From positions 1-64,000 of the forward strand of contig SZOQ01000001.1 in NCBI GenBank assembly GCA_030272835.1: 64,000 nucleotides of DNA, read 5' to 3'. Positions 43,355 to 51,892 of the stretch are shown here, piece by piece (positions within the stretch are counted from its first letter, which is position 1; each line of letters begins with the position of its first letter). The notes under the pieces are model-generated. The model was not told where the DNA came from. It was given only the letters and a program-made list of their open reading frames with translations, and searched no databases. Made by a program: the position numbers and the translations under genes. This stretch comes from 2-12-FULL-60-25 sp003576745. GTDB taxonomy: Bacteria; Patescibacteriota; Patescibacteriia; 2-12-FULL-60-25.

Positions 43355-44056
43355 TTATGCTCCCGTGTCCTCCGGATTGGTCAGGAGATTAAAATGATCG
43401 AGAAGAATGGCCACGCCTTGCGTAATCGCATCCTTCGGATCCACGGTCCCATCCGTCTCCACGCGCAAAATCAGTTTATCGAAGTCGGTTTTTTCACCGA
43501 CGCGCGTGGCATCCACCTTGTACGACACGTTCAAGACGGGACTGTACAGCGCATCGATGGCGATATTGCCGAGCTCGAGTTTTTCCTTTGCGCGATCTTC
43601 CGTGGTGCGGTATCCGCGACCCGGAGAAACCGTTACCTCCATTTCAACATTCGCGTTCTTGCTCGTGAGCGTACAAATGATGTGATCCGGATTCGCGATC
43701 TCGATCTGTGAATCCTTTTCGAAATCCGCCGCCGTTACCGATTTTTCGCCCGATGCCTTCAAAAAGAGTTTTGCAGGTTCTTCCGAATGAAGCTTTATAC
43801 GGAGAGCCTTGAGATTCAAAATAATCTCAACGACGTCTTCTTTGACGTGTTCGATCGTTGAAAATTCGTGATCCACGCCCTTAATTTTAAAGGACGTAAC
43901 CGCGGCCCCCGGCAATGAGGAAAGCAGAACGCGGCGCAACGCATTGCCGAGCGTTGTACCGTATCCCGGCGAGCACGGCTCGACGGTCAGGATTCCTTCA
44001 TGTGGGCGATCGCTTTTTGCGTAGCTGATCTTTGATGGGAGGAGAAGTGACTCCAT
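43355..44056 (-). CDS. rpoA: RNA polymerase alpha subunit lacking the C-terminal domain
   Basis: A 233-residue protein holding only the N-terminal domain: EPCSPGYGTTLGNALRRVLLSSLPGAAV, TIEHVKEDVVEI, VSPGRGYRTTEDR and the end DHFNLLTNPEDTGA. The alpha-CTD (about residues 250-330 in E. coli), which binds UP elements and activators, is absent. The stop is in a normal place before rplQ with no sign of a frameshift. Assembly of the polymerase needs only the part that is present. Confidence 0.95.
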   Translation of the reverse strand: MESLLLPSKISYAKSDRPHEGILTVEPCSPGYGTTLGNALRRVLLSSLPGAAVTSFKIKGVDHEFSTIEHVKEDVVEIILNLKALRIKLHSEEPAKLFLKASGEKSVTAADFEKDSQIEIANPDHIICTLTSKNANVEMEVTVSPGRGYRTTEDRAKEKLELGNIAIDALYSPVLNVSYKVDATRVGEKTDFDKLILRVETDGTVDPKDAITQGVAILLDHFNLLTNPEDTGA

Positions 44057-44073
44057 ACGAACATGATGAAGGA

Positions 44074-44688
44074 TTAACGTGAGTAGAACTCAACGATGAG
44101 TTTAGAATCAAAAGGCTGTTTCTTGAGTTCCTCGTCGGTCGGCGTGCCGGTAATTTTAATGGACATCGCAGACGGATCCGCGCTGAGCCACGACTGCGCT
44201 TCGTGATTTTTCATTGTCTCCGCGATCGTCTTCCACGGACCTTTGTTCCGCTTATTGTCTCGCACAATAATCACATCGCCCGGCTTTGTTCGGAAAGATG
44301 GAATATTCACCTTGGTGCCATTTACGTTGAAATGCGCGTGATTCACCATTTGCCGCGCTGCGGCGCGCGTTTTTGCGAAGCCGGCGCGATACACCACATT
44401 GTCCAGACGCGATTCCAAAAGCAGAACCAGCATGCGGCCGGTATCTCCTTTTTTCCTGGTCACTTCGGCAAAAACATTCGAGAATTGCTTTTCGGTGAGG
44501 CCGTACATGCGTTTGGCCTTCTGCTTTTCTCGTAGCTGCTTGCCATAGTCGGTCTGCCGTCCGCGTGATGTGGGGCCGTGCGCACCCGGAGCATACGCTC
44601 GACGCTGAAGAATCCGGTCGATTTTTTCGCGGCCGTCCAGGTTTACGCCCTCTCTTCGGGCAACTTTTGCGGTAATACGAGTCTTCAT
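44074..44688 (-). CDS. rpsD: 30S ribosomal protein S4
   Basis: A 204-residue protein: YAPGAHGPTSRGRQTDYGKQLREKQKAKRMYGLTEKQF, the S4 domain RLDNVVYRAGFAKTRAAARQMVNHAHFNVNG, and the end FDSKLIVEFYSR. The N-terminal Cys-rich zinc motif of some S4 proteins is absent. Confidence 0.97.
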   Translation of the reverse strand: MKTRITAKVARREGVNLDGREKIDRILQRRAYAPGAHGPTSRGRQTDYGKQLREKQKAKRMYGLTEKQFSNVFAEVTRKKGDTGRMLVLLLESRLDNVVYRAGFAKTRAAARQMVNHAHFNVNGTKVNIPSFRTKPGDVIIVRDNKRNKGPWKTIAETMKNHEAQSWLSADPSAMSIKITGTPTDEELKKQPFDSKLIVEFYSR

Positions 44689-44691
44689 ACC

Positions 44692-45087
44692 TTATACGCG
44701 GCGCGAACGCGGCGGCCGGCAGCCATTATGCGGAATCGGCGTCACGTCTTTAATAGAAAGAATATTCAACCCATTGGCATTCAAACTACGAACGGCGCTC
44801 TCTCGCCCTTGTCCAACACCGCGCACAAAAACATGCACGTCTTTCAGTCCGGCATTTTGTACTTTGTCGATGGCATTCTTCACGATGACCGATGCCGCAT
44901 ACGGCGTTGCCTTTTTTGGGCCACGAAAGCCACAATGACCCGCGCTCGCCCATGCCAACACATTCCCTTCCGCATCCGTAAGCGTAAGAATGGTGTTGTT
45001 ATACGAAGCATGAATATATGCGCATCCGGTCGACACCTGGCGTGCCGCCTTTTTTTTCTTTCGAACTACGGGTTTCTGTTCTGCCAT
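44692..45087 (-). CDS. rpsK: 30S ribosomal protein S11
   Basis: A 131-residue protein: AYIHASYNNTILTLTDAEGNVLAWASAGHCGFRGPKKATPYAAS and the C-terminal DVTPIPHNGCRPPRSRRV are family hallmarks. It is between rpsM and rpsD. Confidence 0.97.
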   Translation of the reverse strand: MAEQKPVVRKKKKAARQVSTGCAYIHASYNNTILTLTDAEGNVLAWASAGHCGFRGPKKATPYAASVIVKNAIDKVQNAGLKDVHVFVRGVGQGRESAVRSLNANGLNILSIKDVTPIPHNGCRPPRSRRV

Positions 45088-45097
45088 ACGTTATTCC

Positions 45098-45487
45098 TTA
45101 GGTCTTTTCGAGCTTGCGCTTTCCGGATCCCATGGTACGGCGCACATTCCCGCGAATCGTTCGGCTATTCGTTTTGGTGCGCTGGCCGCGCGCCGGAAGT
45201 TTCCTGATATGTCGGATGCCGCGATACGATTGAATTTCCTTCAAACGCTTGACGTTTCCCATAACCTCGCGGCGAAGATCGCCTTCCAGTTTTATGCCAA
45301 GATCGCGAAGCGCCTGGCGGATTTTCTCCGCATCTTCTTCACTCATGTCTTTTACGCGAATACTGCCGTCAATGCCGGTCGCCGCGATGAGTTTCATCGC
45401 GGTGATGCGGCCAATGCCGTGGATGTATGTGAGCGCAATGTCGATGCGCTTTTGTGCCGGGAGCGTAACTCCCGCAATGCGTGCCAT
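45098..45487 (-). CDS. rpsM: 30S ribosomal protein S13
   Basis: A 129-residue protein: ARIAGVTLPAQKRIDIALTYIHGIG, GDLRREVMGNVKRLKEIQSYRGIRHIRKLPARGQRTKTNSRT. The start at 45487 gives the normal S13 N-terminus; the open frame runs 34 residues further upstream, but that part does not resemble S13. A 110-nt gap to rpmJ lies upstream with no gene. Confidence 0.96.
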   Translation of the reverse strand: MARIAGVTLPAQKRIDIALTYIHGIGRITAMKLIAATGIDGSIRVKDMSEEDAEKIRQALRDLGIKLEGDLRREVMGNVKRLKEIQSYRGIRHIRKLPARGQRTKTNSRTIRGNVRRTMGSGKRKLEKT

Positions 45488-45597
45488 AGTGTATGAGGGA
45501 CCGTTCAGCCGGGTTAAGTTATAGACTGTGTCGTATGGAGGCTGGTCATCCGTTCCTGTCGTCGCCGTGTATCGGTTCATCGACGACAATCTGAGCT

Positions 45598-45714
45598 TCA
45601 GCCCTGTCGCTGTTTATGTTTCGGATTCTTTTTACAAATAACGACGACTCGGCCTTTCCGGCGTATCACCTGGCAGTCTCGGCACATCTTTTTGACCGAT
45701 GATCGTACTTTCAT
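45598..45714 (-). CDS. rpmJ: 50S ribosomal protein L36
   Basis: A 38-residue protein: MKVRSSVKKMCRDCQVIRRK, then GRVVVICKKNPKHKQRQG. It has the Cys-Cys-Cys-His zinc set of L36 (CRDC, then C and H). A weak AGGA lies 7 nt before the ATG. It lies between infA and rpsM as in most bacteria. Confidence 0.97.
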   Translation of the reverse strand: MKVRSSVKKMCRDCQVIRRKGRVVVICKKNPKHKQRQG

Positions 45715-45837
45715 ACTTCATCCTGTTGGCGGCATGTCGCCTTCCCGAAGGAAGTCGTTCGACCGCCGCGCGCCGGCCTTCGTTTACGGGGTGAAACGAC
45801 GAGCGGCGTGCGACGGGCGAAATTGGCTCTACAGGGC
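45715..45837 (-). other. GC-rich spacer between infA and rpmJ with hairpin potential
   Basis: A 123-nt gap without a credible ORF. It contains CTTCC TTC GGGAAG and a GC-rich inverted stretch. It could be a leader that affects rpmJ translation or an mRNA processing site; I cannot match it to a known ribosomal leader. Confidence 0.35.
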
Positions 45838-46068
45838 CTAGAATCTATAAATAATCCTCCCTTTTGTCAAATCATAGGGGCTGATCTCCACGTTCACCTC
45901 GTCCCCGGGGGTCAACCGAATGCGGTGTTTCCGTAATTTTCCGGCCAAATGACACAAAATATCCTGCCCATTCTCCAATTTTACGCGGAAAGAAGTTGCG
46001 GGCAGATTTTCCTCTACCACTCCCTTTACGACCAAAAAATCCTTTGTTGACGCCTTACCCTCTGACAT
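45838..46068 (-). CDS. infA: Translation initiation factor IF-1
   Basis: A 76-residue S1/OB-fold protein: VVKGVVEENLPATSFRVKLENGQDILCHLAGKLRKHRIRLTPGDEVNVEISPYDLTKGRIIYRF. It has one of the clearer ribosome binding sites outside the 62-64 kb region (TTGGAG, 8 nt before the ATG). First gene of the ribosomal operon. Confidence 0.97.
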   Translation of the reverse strand: MSEGKASTKDFLVVKGVVEENLPATSFRVKLENGQDILCHLAGKLRKHRIRLTPGDEVNVEISPYDLTKGRIIYRF

Positions 46069-46085
46069 AGGATTTCTCCAACATG

Positions 46086-46114
46086 ATCGTAAATACCATG
46101 AATTTCTGGCTCAA
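46086..46114 (-). promoter_or_regulatory. Promoter P2 of the infA ribosomal operon
   Basis: TTGAGC (46109-46114), 17 nt, TACGAT (46086-46091) on the minus strand, 17 nt before the infA ATG. Confidence 0.6.
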
Positions 46115-46155
46115 GTTTATGCGTGACGTATGATTATCCACATGCGATTTGGCGA

Positions 46156-46184
46156 ATGTTACAGGGCATGCGTAGGAAGGTCAA
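46156..46184 (-). promoter_or_regulatory. Promoter P1 of the infA ribosomal operon
   Basis: TTGACC (46179-46184), 17 nt, TAACAT (46156-46161) on the minus strand, just after the alaS stop. Two tandem promoters would suit a highly expressed operon. Confidence 0.7.
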
Positions 46185-46194
46185 GCGAATTTTC

Positions 46195-48066
46195 CTAGGC
46201 GCCGGAATCCATTACGACGGCCTTAATCCTTCGAACGCCTGCCGAAGAGGCCTCTTCTTTTTGAATCTTGAATAATCCAAGCTCCGCGGTACGACGGACA
46301 TGCGGCCCCCCGCAGATTTCCTTGCTGAAGTATCCCCGTTCTTCGTCTCCGACGAAATACACCTTAATCTTACCTCCCATCCGCGCGTATCTGTCTTCGA
46401 AAAATCCGAGCGCCCCGACCTTCTTGGCTTCGTCCATATCCATAATTTCGAATCGAACGGGAAGATCACGGCGAATGACGTCATTTACCTGATCCTCGAC
46501 CTTTTGTATTTCTTCAGGCGTCATTTTTTGTGGATGTGAAAAATCGAATCGAAGCCGATCCTTCGTAATATTCGAACCGCGCTGTCCCACATGGTCTCCG
46601 AGAACATTCCGCAGAGCCTGATGCAGAAGATGTGTCGCGGTATGGAGACGCACGGTCTCCGCGGAATCATCGGCCAAACCGCCCTTGAACATGCCCGCTG
46701 AAGCTGTGCGGGAAAGCTCCTGATGCCTCTTGAACTCCTCTTGAAAACGCAAACGGTCCACATGCTGGCCGTGCTCTTTCACAAGCTCTTCCGTTAATTC
46801 CACCGGAAACCCGTATGTAGAATACAGAATAAAAGCTTTTTCCCCCGTCATATCCCCGCCCTTCATCATTTTCTCAAGTTCTCTCATGCCTTTCTCCAGC
46901 GTCTCGCGGAATTTCGTTTCCTCTTCTTTTAGCGCATCAAGGACTTCCTGCCGTTTCGTTTCGAGTGCAGAATAGAACACGCCGAACTCTCCGATGACGA
47001 CATTCGCGACGGTCTGCAAAAAGAGGCCGTTGATCCCAAGCGTATGCCCTTCGCGTATGGCGCGACGAATGAGCCGGCGCACGACATATCCAGCCTGAAC
47101 ATTCGACGGAACAGCGCCGTCAGCGATCGCGAACACGGACGCGCGGACATGGTCTGCGATAATTCTCATGGAACGATCGATATCCTCATCCGAGCCATAA
47201 ACCTTCCCGCTCAGTTGTTCCAAGCCGCGGAAGATCGTTTGAAAAACCTCCAGATCGAACACGGTCGTTTTCCCTGATATGACGGCTGCCGTTCGCTCGA
47301 GCCCCATGCCGGTATCCACGTTCTTGTTCGGAAGAATTTCAAGCGAGCCGCCTTCCTCCGCGCGGTTGAATTGCATGAAGACATTGTTCCAAATTTCGAC
47401 ATAGCGGCCGCAGTCGCAGTTTGGATGGCACACTTCGCCATATGACCGGTCATGCGGTCTCCCGGTATCGTAAAAGATCTCTGTGTCCGGGCCGCATAGA
47501 CCTTTTGTCTTCGCGCCGGGCCACCAGTTTTTTTCCTTGCCATACAAAAAGATGCGCGGACCCTCCGTTCCAGATGCTGGCTCGTCTTTTCCGGCTTCTC
47601 CGATATTCGCCGCAATTCCCTGCGTTTCGAACTGCGCCTGCCATATACCCATGGATTCCTCATCGCGAGGAGCATCGTTATCCCCCTCGAAAATCGTGAC
47701 ATAAAGCTTTTTCGGATCAATGTCGAGCCAACGACGATCCGTCAAGAATTCAAAGGACCAGCCGATCGCCTCCTCTTTAAAATAGTCGCCAAGCGACCAA
47801 TTGCCGAGCATTTCGAAAAACGTGAGATGCCGGTTGTCCCCCACCTCATCGATATCATCGGTCCGAAGACATTTCTGCACGTCTGCAAGCCTTTTTCCCA
47901 TGGGATGTGCTTGTCCTTTCAAGTACGGGACAAGTGGCTGCATACCTGCCGTGGTAAACAAGACGCTGGGGTCATTTTCCGGCAGGAGCGATGCCGACGG
48001 AATAATCGAATGCCCCTTCTCTTTAAAGAAGTCGAGAAATTTTTGACGCAGGTCGTGAACAGTCAT
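46195..48066 (-). CDS. alaS: Alanyl-tRNA synthetase, short form
   Basis: A 623-residue class II synthetase. The catalytic domain has FTTAGMQPLVPYLKG, LRTDDIDEVGDNRHLTFFEMLGNWSLGDYF and a GMGLERTAAV motif. The editing domain has HTATHLLHQAL and the zinc-binding CGGPHV (normally CGGTHV). The protein ends right after the editing core, so the C-terminal DHHA1/C-Ala region of normal AlaRS (about 870 residues) is missing. It ends before the ribosomal operon promoter. Confidence 0.95.
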   Translation of the reverse strand: MTVHDLRQKFLDFFKEKGHSIIPSASLLPENDPSVLFTTAGMQPLVPYLKGQAHPMGKRLADVQKCLRTDDIDEVGDNRHLTFFEMLGNWSLGDYFKEEAIGWSFEFLTDRRWLDIDPKKLYVTIFEGDNDAPRDEESMGIWQAQFETQGIAANIGEAGKDEPASGTEGPRIFLYGKEKNWWPGAKTKGLCGPDTEIFYDTGRPHDRSYGEVCHPNCDCGRYVEIWNNVFMQFNRAEEGGSLEILPNKNVDTGMGLERTAAVISGKTTVFDLEVFQTIFRGLEQLSGKVYGSDEDIDRSMRIIADHVRASVFAIADGAVPSNVQAGYVVRRLIRRAIREGHTLGINGLFLQTVANVVIGEFGVFYSALETKRQEVLDALKEEETKFRETLEKGMRELEKMMKGGDMTGEKAFILYSTYGFPVELTEELVKEHGQHVDRLRFQEEFKRHQELSRTASAGMFKGGLADDSAETVRLHTATHLLHQALRNVLGDHVGQRGSNITKDRLRFDFSHPQKMTPEEIQKVEDQVNDVIRRDLPVRFEIMDMDEAKKVGALGFFEDRYARMGGKIKVYFVGDEERGYFSKEICGGPHVRRTAELGLFKIQKEEASSAGVRRIKAVVMDSGA

Positions 48067-48114
48067 AAGAGAATAACAAACGATACGAAAAGATAAGCGG
48101 ATGCGTATTCATGA

Positions 48115-48897
48115 TCATGCTTCTGCGGCGAGAAGCTCCGACTCCGAGCGATCCTCCTCGCGGATGCGAGACCCTTTCGAAGCGAGCACACGATACAACA
48201 CTTCTGCCTGATTCGCATAGACTTTGAGCAGACCGGGATCGACCTCGGGCACAGTGTCAACCGACGTTGATAGGAGCATGAAGGTTTTGCAGGTTGAATC
48301 CTTCCGGTCCGACGGGACGACCAATATTTCCCTTCCGTCCTCTCCGCGCACAAAGCAGTGCGAACGCTCATGCTCGTGTACGGTTAAAAGGTCTCGATTC
48401 GATACCCGAAGCGGATCCGCGGTCTCCAAACGAAATTCCTTGAGTGTCCGCAGCTTATCCAATGCGACAACGCGAAGCTCGCAATGATCCGCGCGCATAA
48501 GCGCCGCCGCACCCGCGGCGAGAGATTGGAAAATGCCCTTTTTGATCCTGTCTGCTTCCACAAGCGAGACGGCCGTTTCATTTGCAAGCTTTTTAAGCGC
48601 GTCAATCTGTCGATTGATGGCTCCGATATACTCGTACGAGGAGACAAGCTCTTTCCGAGCCTTGTCGCGATCGCTCAATGCTTCGTCGCGTTCCCGTTCT
48701 CTCCGCTCCATCACTCGCTCGTACAACGAAAAGGTCGCCAGACCGGCAATACCGAACAAAAAAATCAGAAGTTCTTCAATGCGGTCCTCCGGAAGGCCGA
48801 AATAATCATTTCGGACAAGGCTCGGGGATAAAATAGCCAGAACGAAGAGCACAAGATAAATCACCGAAATCCACTCCAGACGGGGTGAACGCGCCAT
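48115..48897 (-). CDS. Membrane protein with coiled coil and possible GAF domain
   Basis: A 260-residue protein. Two hydrophobic helices (VIYLVLFVLAILSPSLV and ELLIFLFGIAGLATFSLY) are followed by a charged coiled coil (about residues 60-130) and a C-terminal domain (FQSLAAGAAALMRADHCELRVVALDKL to the end) that resembles a GAF-like sensor. No kinase or output domain is attached. Function unknown. Confidence 0.65.
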   Translation of the reverse strand: MARSPRLEWISVIYLVLFVLAILSPSLVRNDYFGLPEDRIEELLIFLFGIAGLATFSLYERVMERRERERDEALSDRDKARKELVSSYEYIGAINRQIDALKKLANETAVSLVEADRIKKGIFQSLAAGAAALMRADHCELRVVALDKLRTLKEFRLETADPLRVSNRDLLTVHEHERSHCFVRGEDGREILVVPSDRKDSTCKTFMLLSTSVDTVPEVDPGLLKVYANQAEVLYRVLASKGSRIREEDRSESELLAAEA

Positions 48898-48944
48898 ATT
48901 GGCGAAAAGCGTAGCCGATGCGGAAGCCTACGTCTATCTTTTGG

Positions 48945-49085
48945 AGAGGCGCTTGAGGGAACGGGTTTCGGGGCTCGGGGCGCAAGGCTCACGGCGCATG
49001 GCCCATAGCCTACGCAGCCACGCAACCCTACTTCCCACTCCCTACATCCCGTTCCTCACCCTACGCACCACGTCCCACGTCCTTT
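48945..49085 (+). repeat. Degenerate heptamer repeat tract, locus 15
   Basis: GAGGGAACGGGTTTCGGGG, CTCGGGGCGCAAGG, CTCACGGCGCATGG, CCTACGCAGCCACGCAACC, CCCACTCCCTACATCCC, CACGTCCCACGTCC. The C/T-rich end runs into the last codons of mnmA. Confidence 0.87.
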
Positions 49086-50167
49086 CCCCCGGCCTCCGGA
49101 CTCGTCCTCTCGATAATCCCTCCGCCCAAACATTCCTGGCCTTTGTAAAACACCGCGGACTGTCCGGGTGCAACGGCAAAAACAGGTTTCTGAAATTGAA
49201 TGTCCATCTTCTTTGCGCGTAGATCGATCGTGACGGGAACGTCTTTCTGACGATAACGGACTGCGCAGGAAATACCGCGATCAGATGCAGGCGCCCGTCC
49301 CGTGACCCAGTGGGGATCACCGATGCGAGCGTTCCGCACATACAGCAATGGATGTTCGCGATTTGGGACGACAACAAGACAGTTCGAGACGGGATCTTTT
49401 GCGGCCGCATACCACGGGCCGCCCTTGGCCTGAAATCCGTGCCGTTGGCCGATGGTAACGCCGTCCAGGCCGTCATGCGCGCCGATGACGAGCCCGTTCG
49501 GATCCGTAACAGAGCCCGGCCTGGACGGAATCCGCGTCCGAAGAAAATCCTTCATATCCTGTTTGCCGATAAAACAGATACCCATGCTCTCCTTTTTCTC
49601 CGCCGTCGCGAGACCGAGTGAGCGGGCGATCTTCCGGACATCCGGCTTTTTCAGCGCCCCGACGGGAAACAGCGTCCGCGCCAATGCCTTCTGCTGGACG
49701 CGATGCAAAAAATAACTCTGGTCTTTATCGGGATCGCGTCCGCGCAAGAGATGCGCGATGCCGTCCCGATCTGTCCTGACGCGCGCATAATGACCCGTTG
49801 CAATATAGTCAATCTTCAGCCGACGGGCTTCATGAAAAAAGAGTCCGAATTTGATTTCCTGATTGCATAGTACATCCGGATTCGGCGTAGAGCCCTTCTG
49901 GTATGCGCGAAACATGGGATCGATGACATGCTTGCGATATGCCTCCTCAAAATCGAATGTCAAAAGAGGAATATCAAGCTTTGCCGCCACGCGGATGGCA
50001 TCACGGCGATCTCCCTTCCACCGGCACTCGCCGCTCCAAATGTCTTTCGTATCAGACCAATTTTTTATGAAGCCGCCGATCACGCGGTACCCAGTTTTTA
50101 CAAGCAAAGCCGCGGCGACGCTGGAATCAACGCCGCCGCTCATGCCGATAAGGACGCTTTTGCTCAT
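49061..50167 (-). CDS. mnmA: tRNA-specific 2-thiouridylase MnmA
   Basis: A 368-residue enzyme. The PP-loop is IGMSGGVDSSVAAALL; PNPDVLCNQEIKF has the first catalytic Cys and GICFIGKQDM the second; GHYARV and KDQSYFLHRV are further marks. It puts sulfur at C2 of U34 in tRNAs for Lys, Glu and Gln, and so would act on the tRNA-Lys (UUU) of this window. The last residues (AGGKDVGRGA) come from the adjoining repeat. Confidence 0.96.
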   Translation of the reverse strand: MSKSVLIGMSGGVDSSVAAALLVKTGYRVIGGFIKNWSDTKDIWSGECRWKGDRRDAIRVAAKLDIPLLTFDFEEAYRKHVIDPMFRAYQKGSTPNPDVLCNQEIKFGLFFHEARRLKIDYIATGHYARVRTDRDGIAHLLRGRDPDKDQSYFLHRVQQKALARTLFPVGALKKPDVRKIARSLGLATAEKKESMGICFIGKQDMKDFLRTRIPSRPGSVTDPNGLVIGAHDGLDGVTIGQRHGFQAKGGPWYAAAKDPVSNCLVVVPNREHPLLYVRNARIGDPHWVTGRAPASDRGISCAVRYRQKDVPVTIDLRAKKMDIQFQKPVFAVAPGQSAVFYKGQECLGGGIIERTSPEAGGKDVGRGA

Positions 50168-50179
50168 AATGGGAAGGTT

Positions 50180-50395
50180 CTAACTGGAAGCTTTTGGCAA
50201 TCAGGAATTGGCAAAAAGGCAAAGGGCAAAGGGCAAAGGGAGCGGGTCTCGGGTTATACGGGTCTCGGGTTACTGGTTACGGGTTATTGGTTATGGGGTT
50301 CGGGTTACGGGGCGCATACCGAACCCCCGCATACCGCATGACTCACGCCCTACGTCCTACGCACCCCTATACTACCTACTCCCGACTCCCCCATA
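50180..50395 (+). repeat. Degenerate heptamer repeat tract, locus 16
   Basis: One of the most complete copies: AGCTTTTGGCAATCAGGAA, three AAAGGGC units, GGGTCTCGGG, then GGTTACTGGTTACGGG, TTATTGGTTATGGGG, TTCGGGTTACGGGG, GCGCATACC, CGCATGACTCACG, CCCTACGTCCTACG. The C/T-rich end overlaps the 3' end of the carboxypeptidase gene. Confidence 0.92.
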
Positions 50396-51892
50396 AAGCT
50401 GGTTCAATTTTGCCCTCGTCCCAGGTCCAACATATCCATAACCCGGCGCGCCGGCAGTTGTTACGATACTGTGCTTCATTTGAAAACGCTGTACGGCCTG
50501 TATGGTCAGCGGCCCGTAAAATCCCGTGACAAGGCGTTCGGGATACACATCCGGATCCCGGGAAAGGATTTCCTGGAGGATACGCACCTCCTCACTGATG
50601 TCCCCGGGACTCAAAGGGCGGGAGAGAATGCCAGCCGATGCGGCCGGCTCCGGCTTTGGTTTGTATTCGTGGATAAACGCCCGCGTGGCGAAATCAAGAT
50701 ACCCTGACGCTTCCGTGTGACCGTAGGGATCTAAAATGTCCGTTCGATGCGCTTCCTGAAACCGTTTAAGAGCATCCCGAGTGAGCGCGCCGAAGAAGGC
50801 TGTTTCCTGCCCGGGCGACCCAGGACCGCGTTTTGCGATATTCACGCCCTCCGCGTTTAAGAATTTCTGCAGCTCGCGAATGTCTTCATTCCGATCGCCC
50901 ATGAGATAATTTCCCCCGAGCTTCACAGGCGCATCTAAGGACTTCCATTCGAAATTTTCCCATGCCCATTTTGCAAGAATGACGGCTGCGTGAACGGAAT
51001 CCGGCCGCGACGGCGCGCCAAAAATCACGACGACCAGCTCTCCGCCGTTCATGGCGGACGTATCGGAAGGCTTTACACGAACGGCATAATTATATCTGGA
51101 CTCTTCCAGATATCCAGTTTTTCCCGCGCTTACCAATACCTCCGGTTCGATAAAAAGGAGATCGTTAGTATTCTTGATATTCTTTCGTTCCACCGGCGAT
51201 CGTGTCGCAAAGGAATATTGCGCCGTCATCATCGCTTTCACGGTTTCCTCGGAACGCGCGGTTTCCTGCAGAAGAACTGCAACGTCATAGGCCGTTACGG
51301 TATTGGCAGGATTCATGCCGGAGGCATCATAAAATTTCGTACGATTCAATCCGAATGCGGCCGCAAACTCATTCATACTCTGAACAAAAGCGTTCGCGCC
51401 TTTTCCGTTATACAGCCGCGCAAGAGCGTTCGCGGCATTATTCGCAGAACCGACGATAGCCGAATACAGGAGATCCCGAATCGACATAGTGGTTCCCACA
51501 GGCACGCGCAGACGTCCGCCGCCAACCTCGTCCGAGTTCAAAATATTCCCCGTCGCATTCCAGTTCGTGGGCGTGGAGGTGAAAACTCTCGCCGTCATGA
51601 GTTTCGTTAAGCTGGCTGCCGGCCATTGCTTGTCCGGATTCATCTTATACAGCGTTTTTCCGGAAGCAGTGTCCACGACGATCACCGCGGCAAGAGACGC
51701 GGTATCGAGAGGCGGATCGGCCGCTCCCGCCTTAAGCTGCGGAATGGACACGCTGGCTGCAAAAGCAGGCGCGCCGAAAGCCGCGGATCCGAACATGGCG
51801 ACCAGCAGGATAACGCGGAACGCACGACGATTTCTAACGCACGATCGCGAGAACAACGACCGCGAGGACGATGCGATAGAGAACGAAAACAT
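50372..51892 (-). CDS. D-alanyl-D-alanine carboxypeptidase (S11) with peptidoglycan-binding domains
   Basis: A 506-residue exported protein. A signal sequence (AFRVILLVAMFGSAAFGAPAFAAS) precedes the penicillin-binding domain with SLTK (SxxK), SAN and KTG motifs (PAASLTKLMT, VGSANNAANAL, AGKTGYLE). Two peptidoglycan-binding type 1 domains follow (LMGDRNEDIRELQKFLNAEG and LSPGDISEEVRILQEIL). It trims the stem peptide of peptidoglycan. The start is uncertain: 51892 overlaps uppP by 59 nt, and 51913 or 51964 are possible. Confidence 0.88.
   Translation of the reverse strand: MFSFSIASSSRSLFSRSCVRNRRAFRVILLVAMFGSAAFGAPAFAASVSIPQLKAGAADPPLDTASLAAVIVVDTASGKTLYKMNPDKQWPAASLTKLMTARVFTSTPTNWNATGNILNSDEVGGGRLRVPVGTTMSIRDLLYSAIVGSANNAANALARLYNGKGANAFVQSMNEFAAAFGLNRTKFYDASGMNPANTVTAYDVAVLLQETARSEETVKAMMTAQYSFATRSPVERKNIKNTNDLLFIEPEVLVSAGKTGYLEESRYNYAVRVKPSDTSAMNGGELVVVIFGAPSRPDSVHAAVILAKWAWENFEWKSLDAPVKLGGNYLMGDRNEDIRELQKFLNAEGVNIAKRGPGSPGQETAFFGALTRDALKRFQEAHRTDILDPYGHTEASGYLDFATRAFIHEYKPKPEPAASAGILSRPLSPGDISEEVRILQEILSRDPDVYPERLVTGFYGPLTIQAVQRFQMKHSIVTTAGAPGYGYVGPGTRAKLNQLYGGVGSR

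Noticed and set aside
45488..45589. 34-residue N-terminal extension of S13
   Set aside because: S13 proteins begin at ARIAGV; the extension has no similarity and lacks a ribosome binding site.
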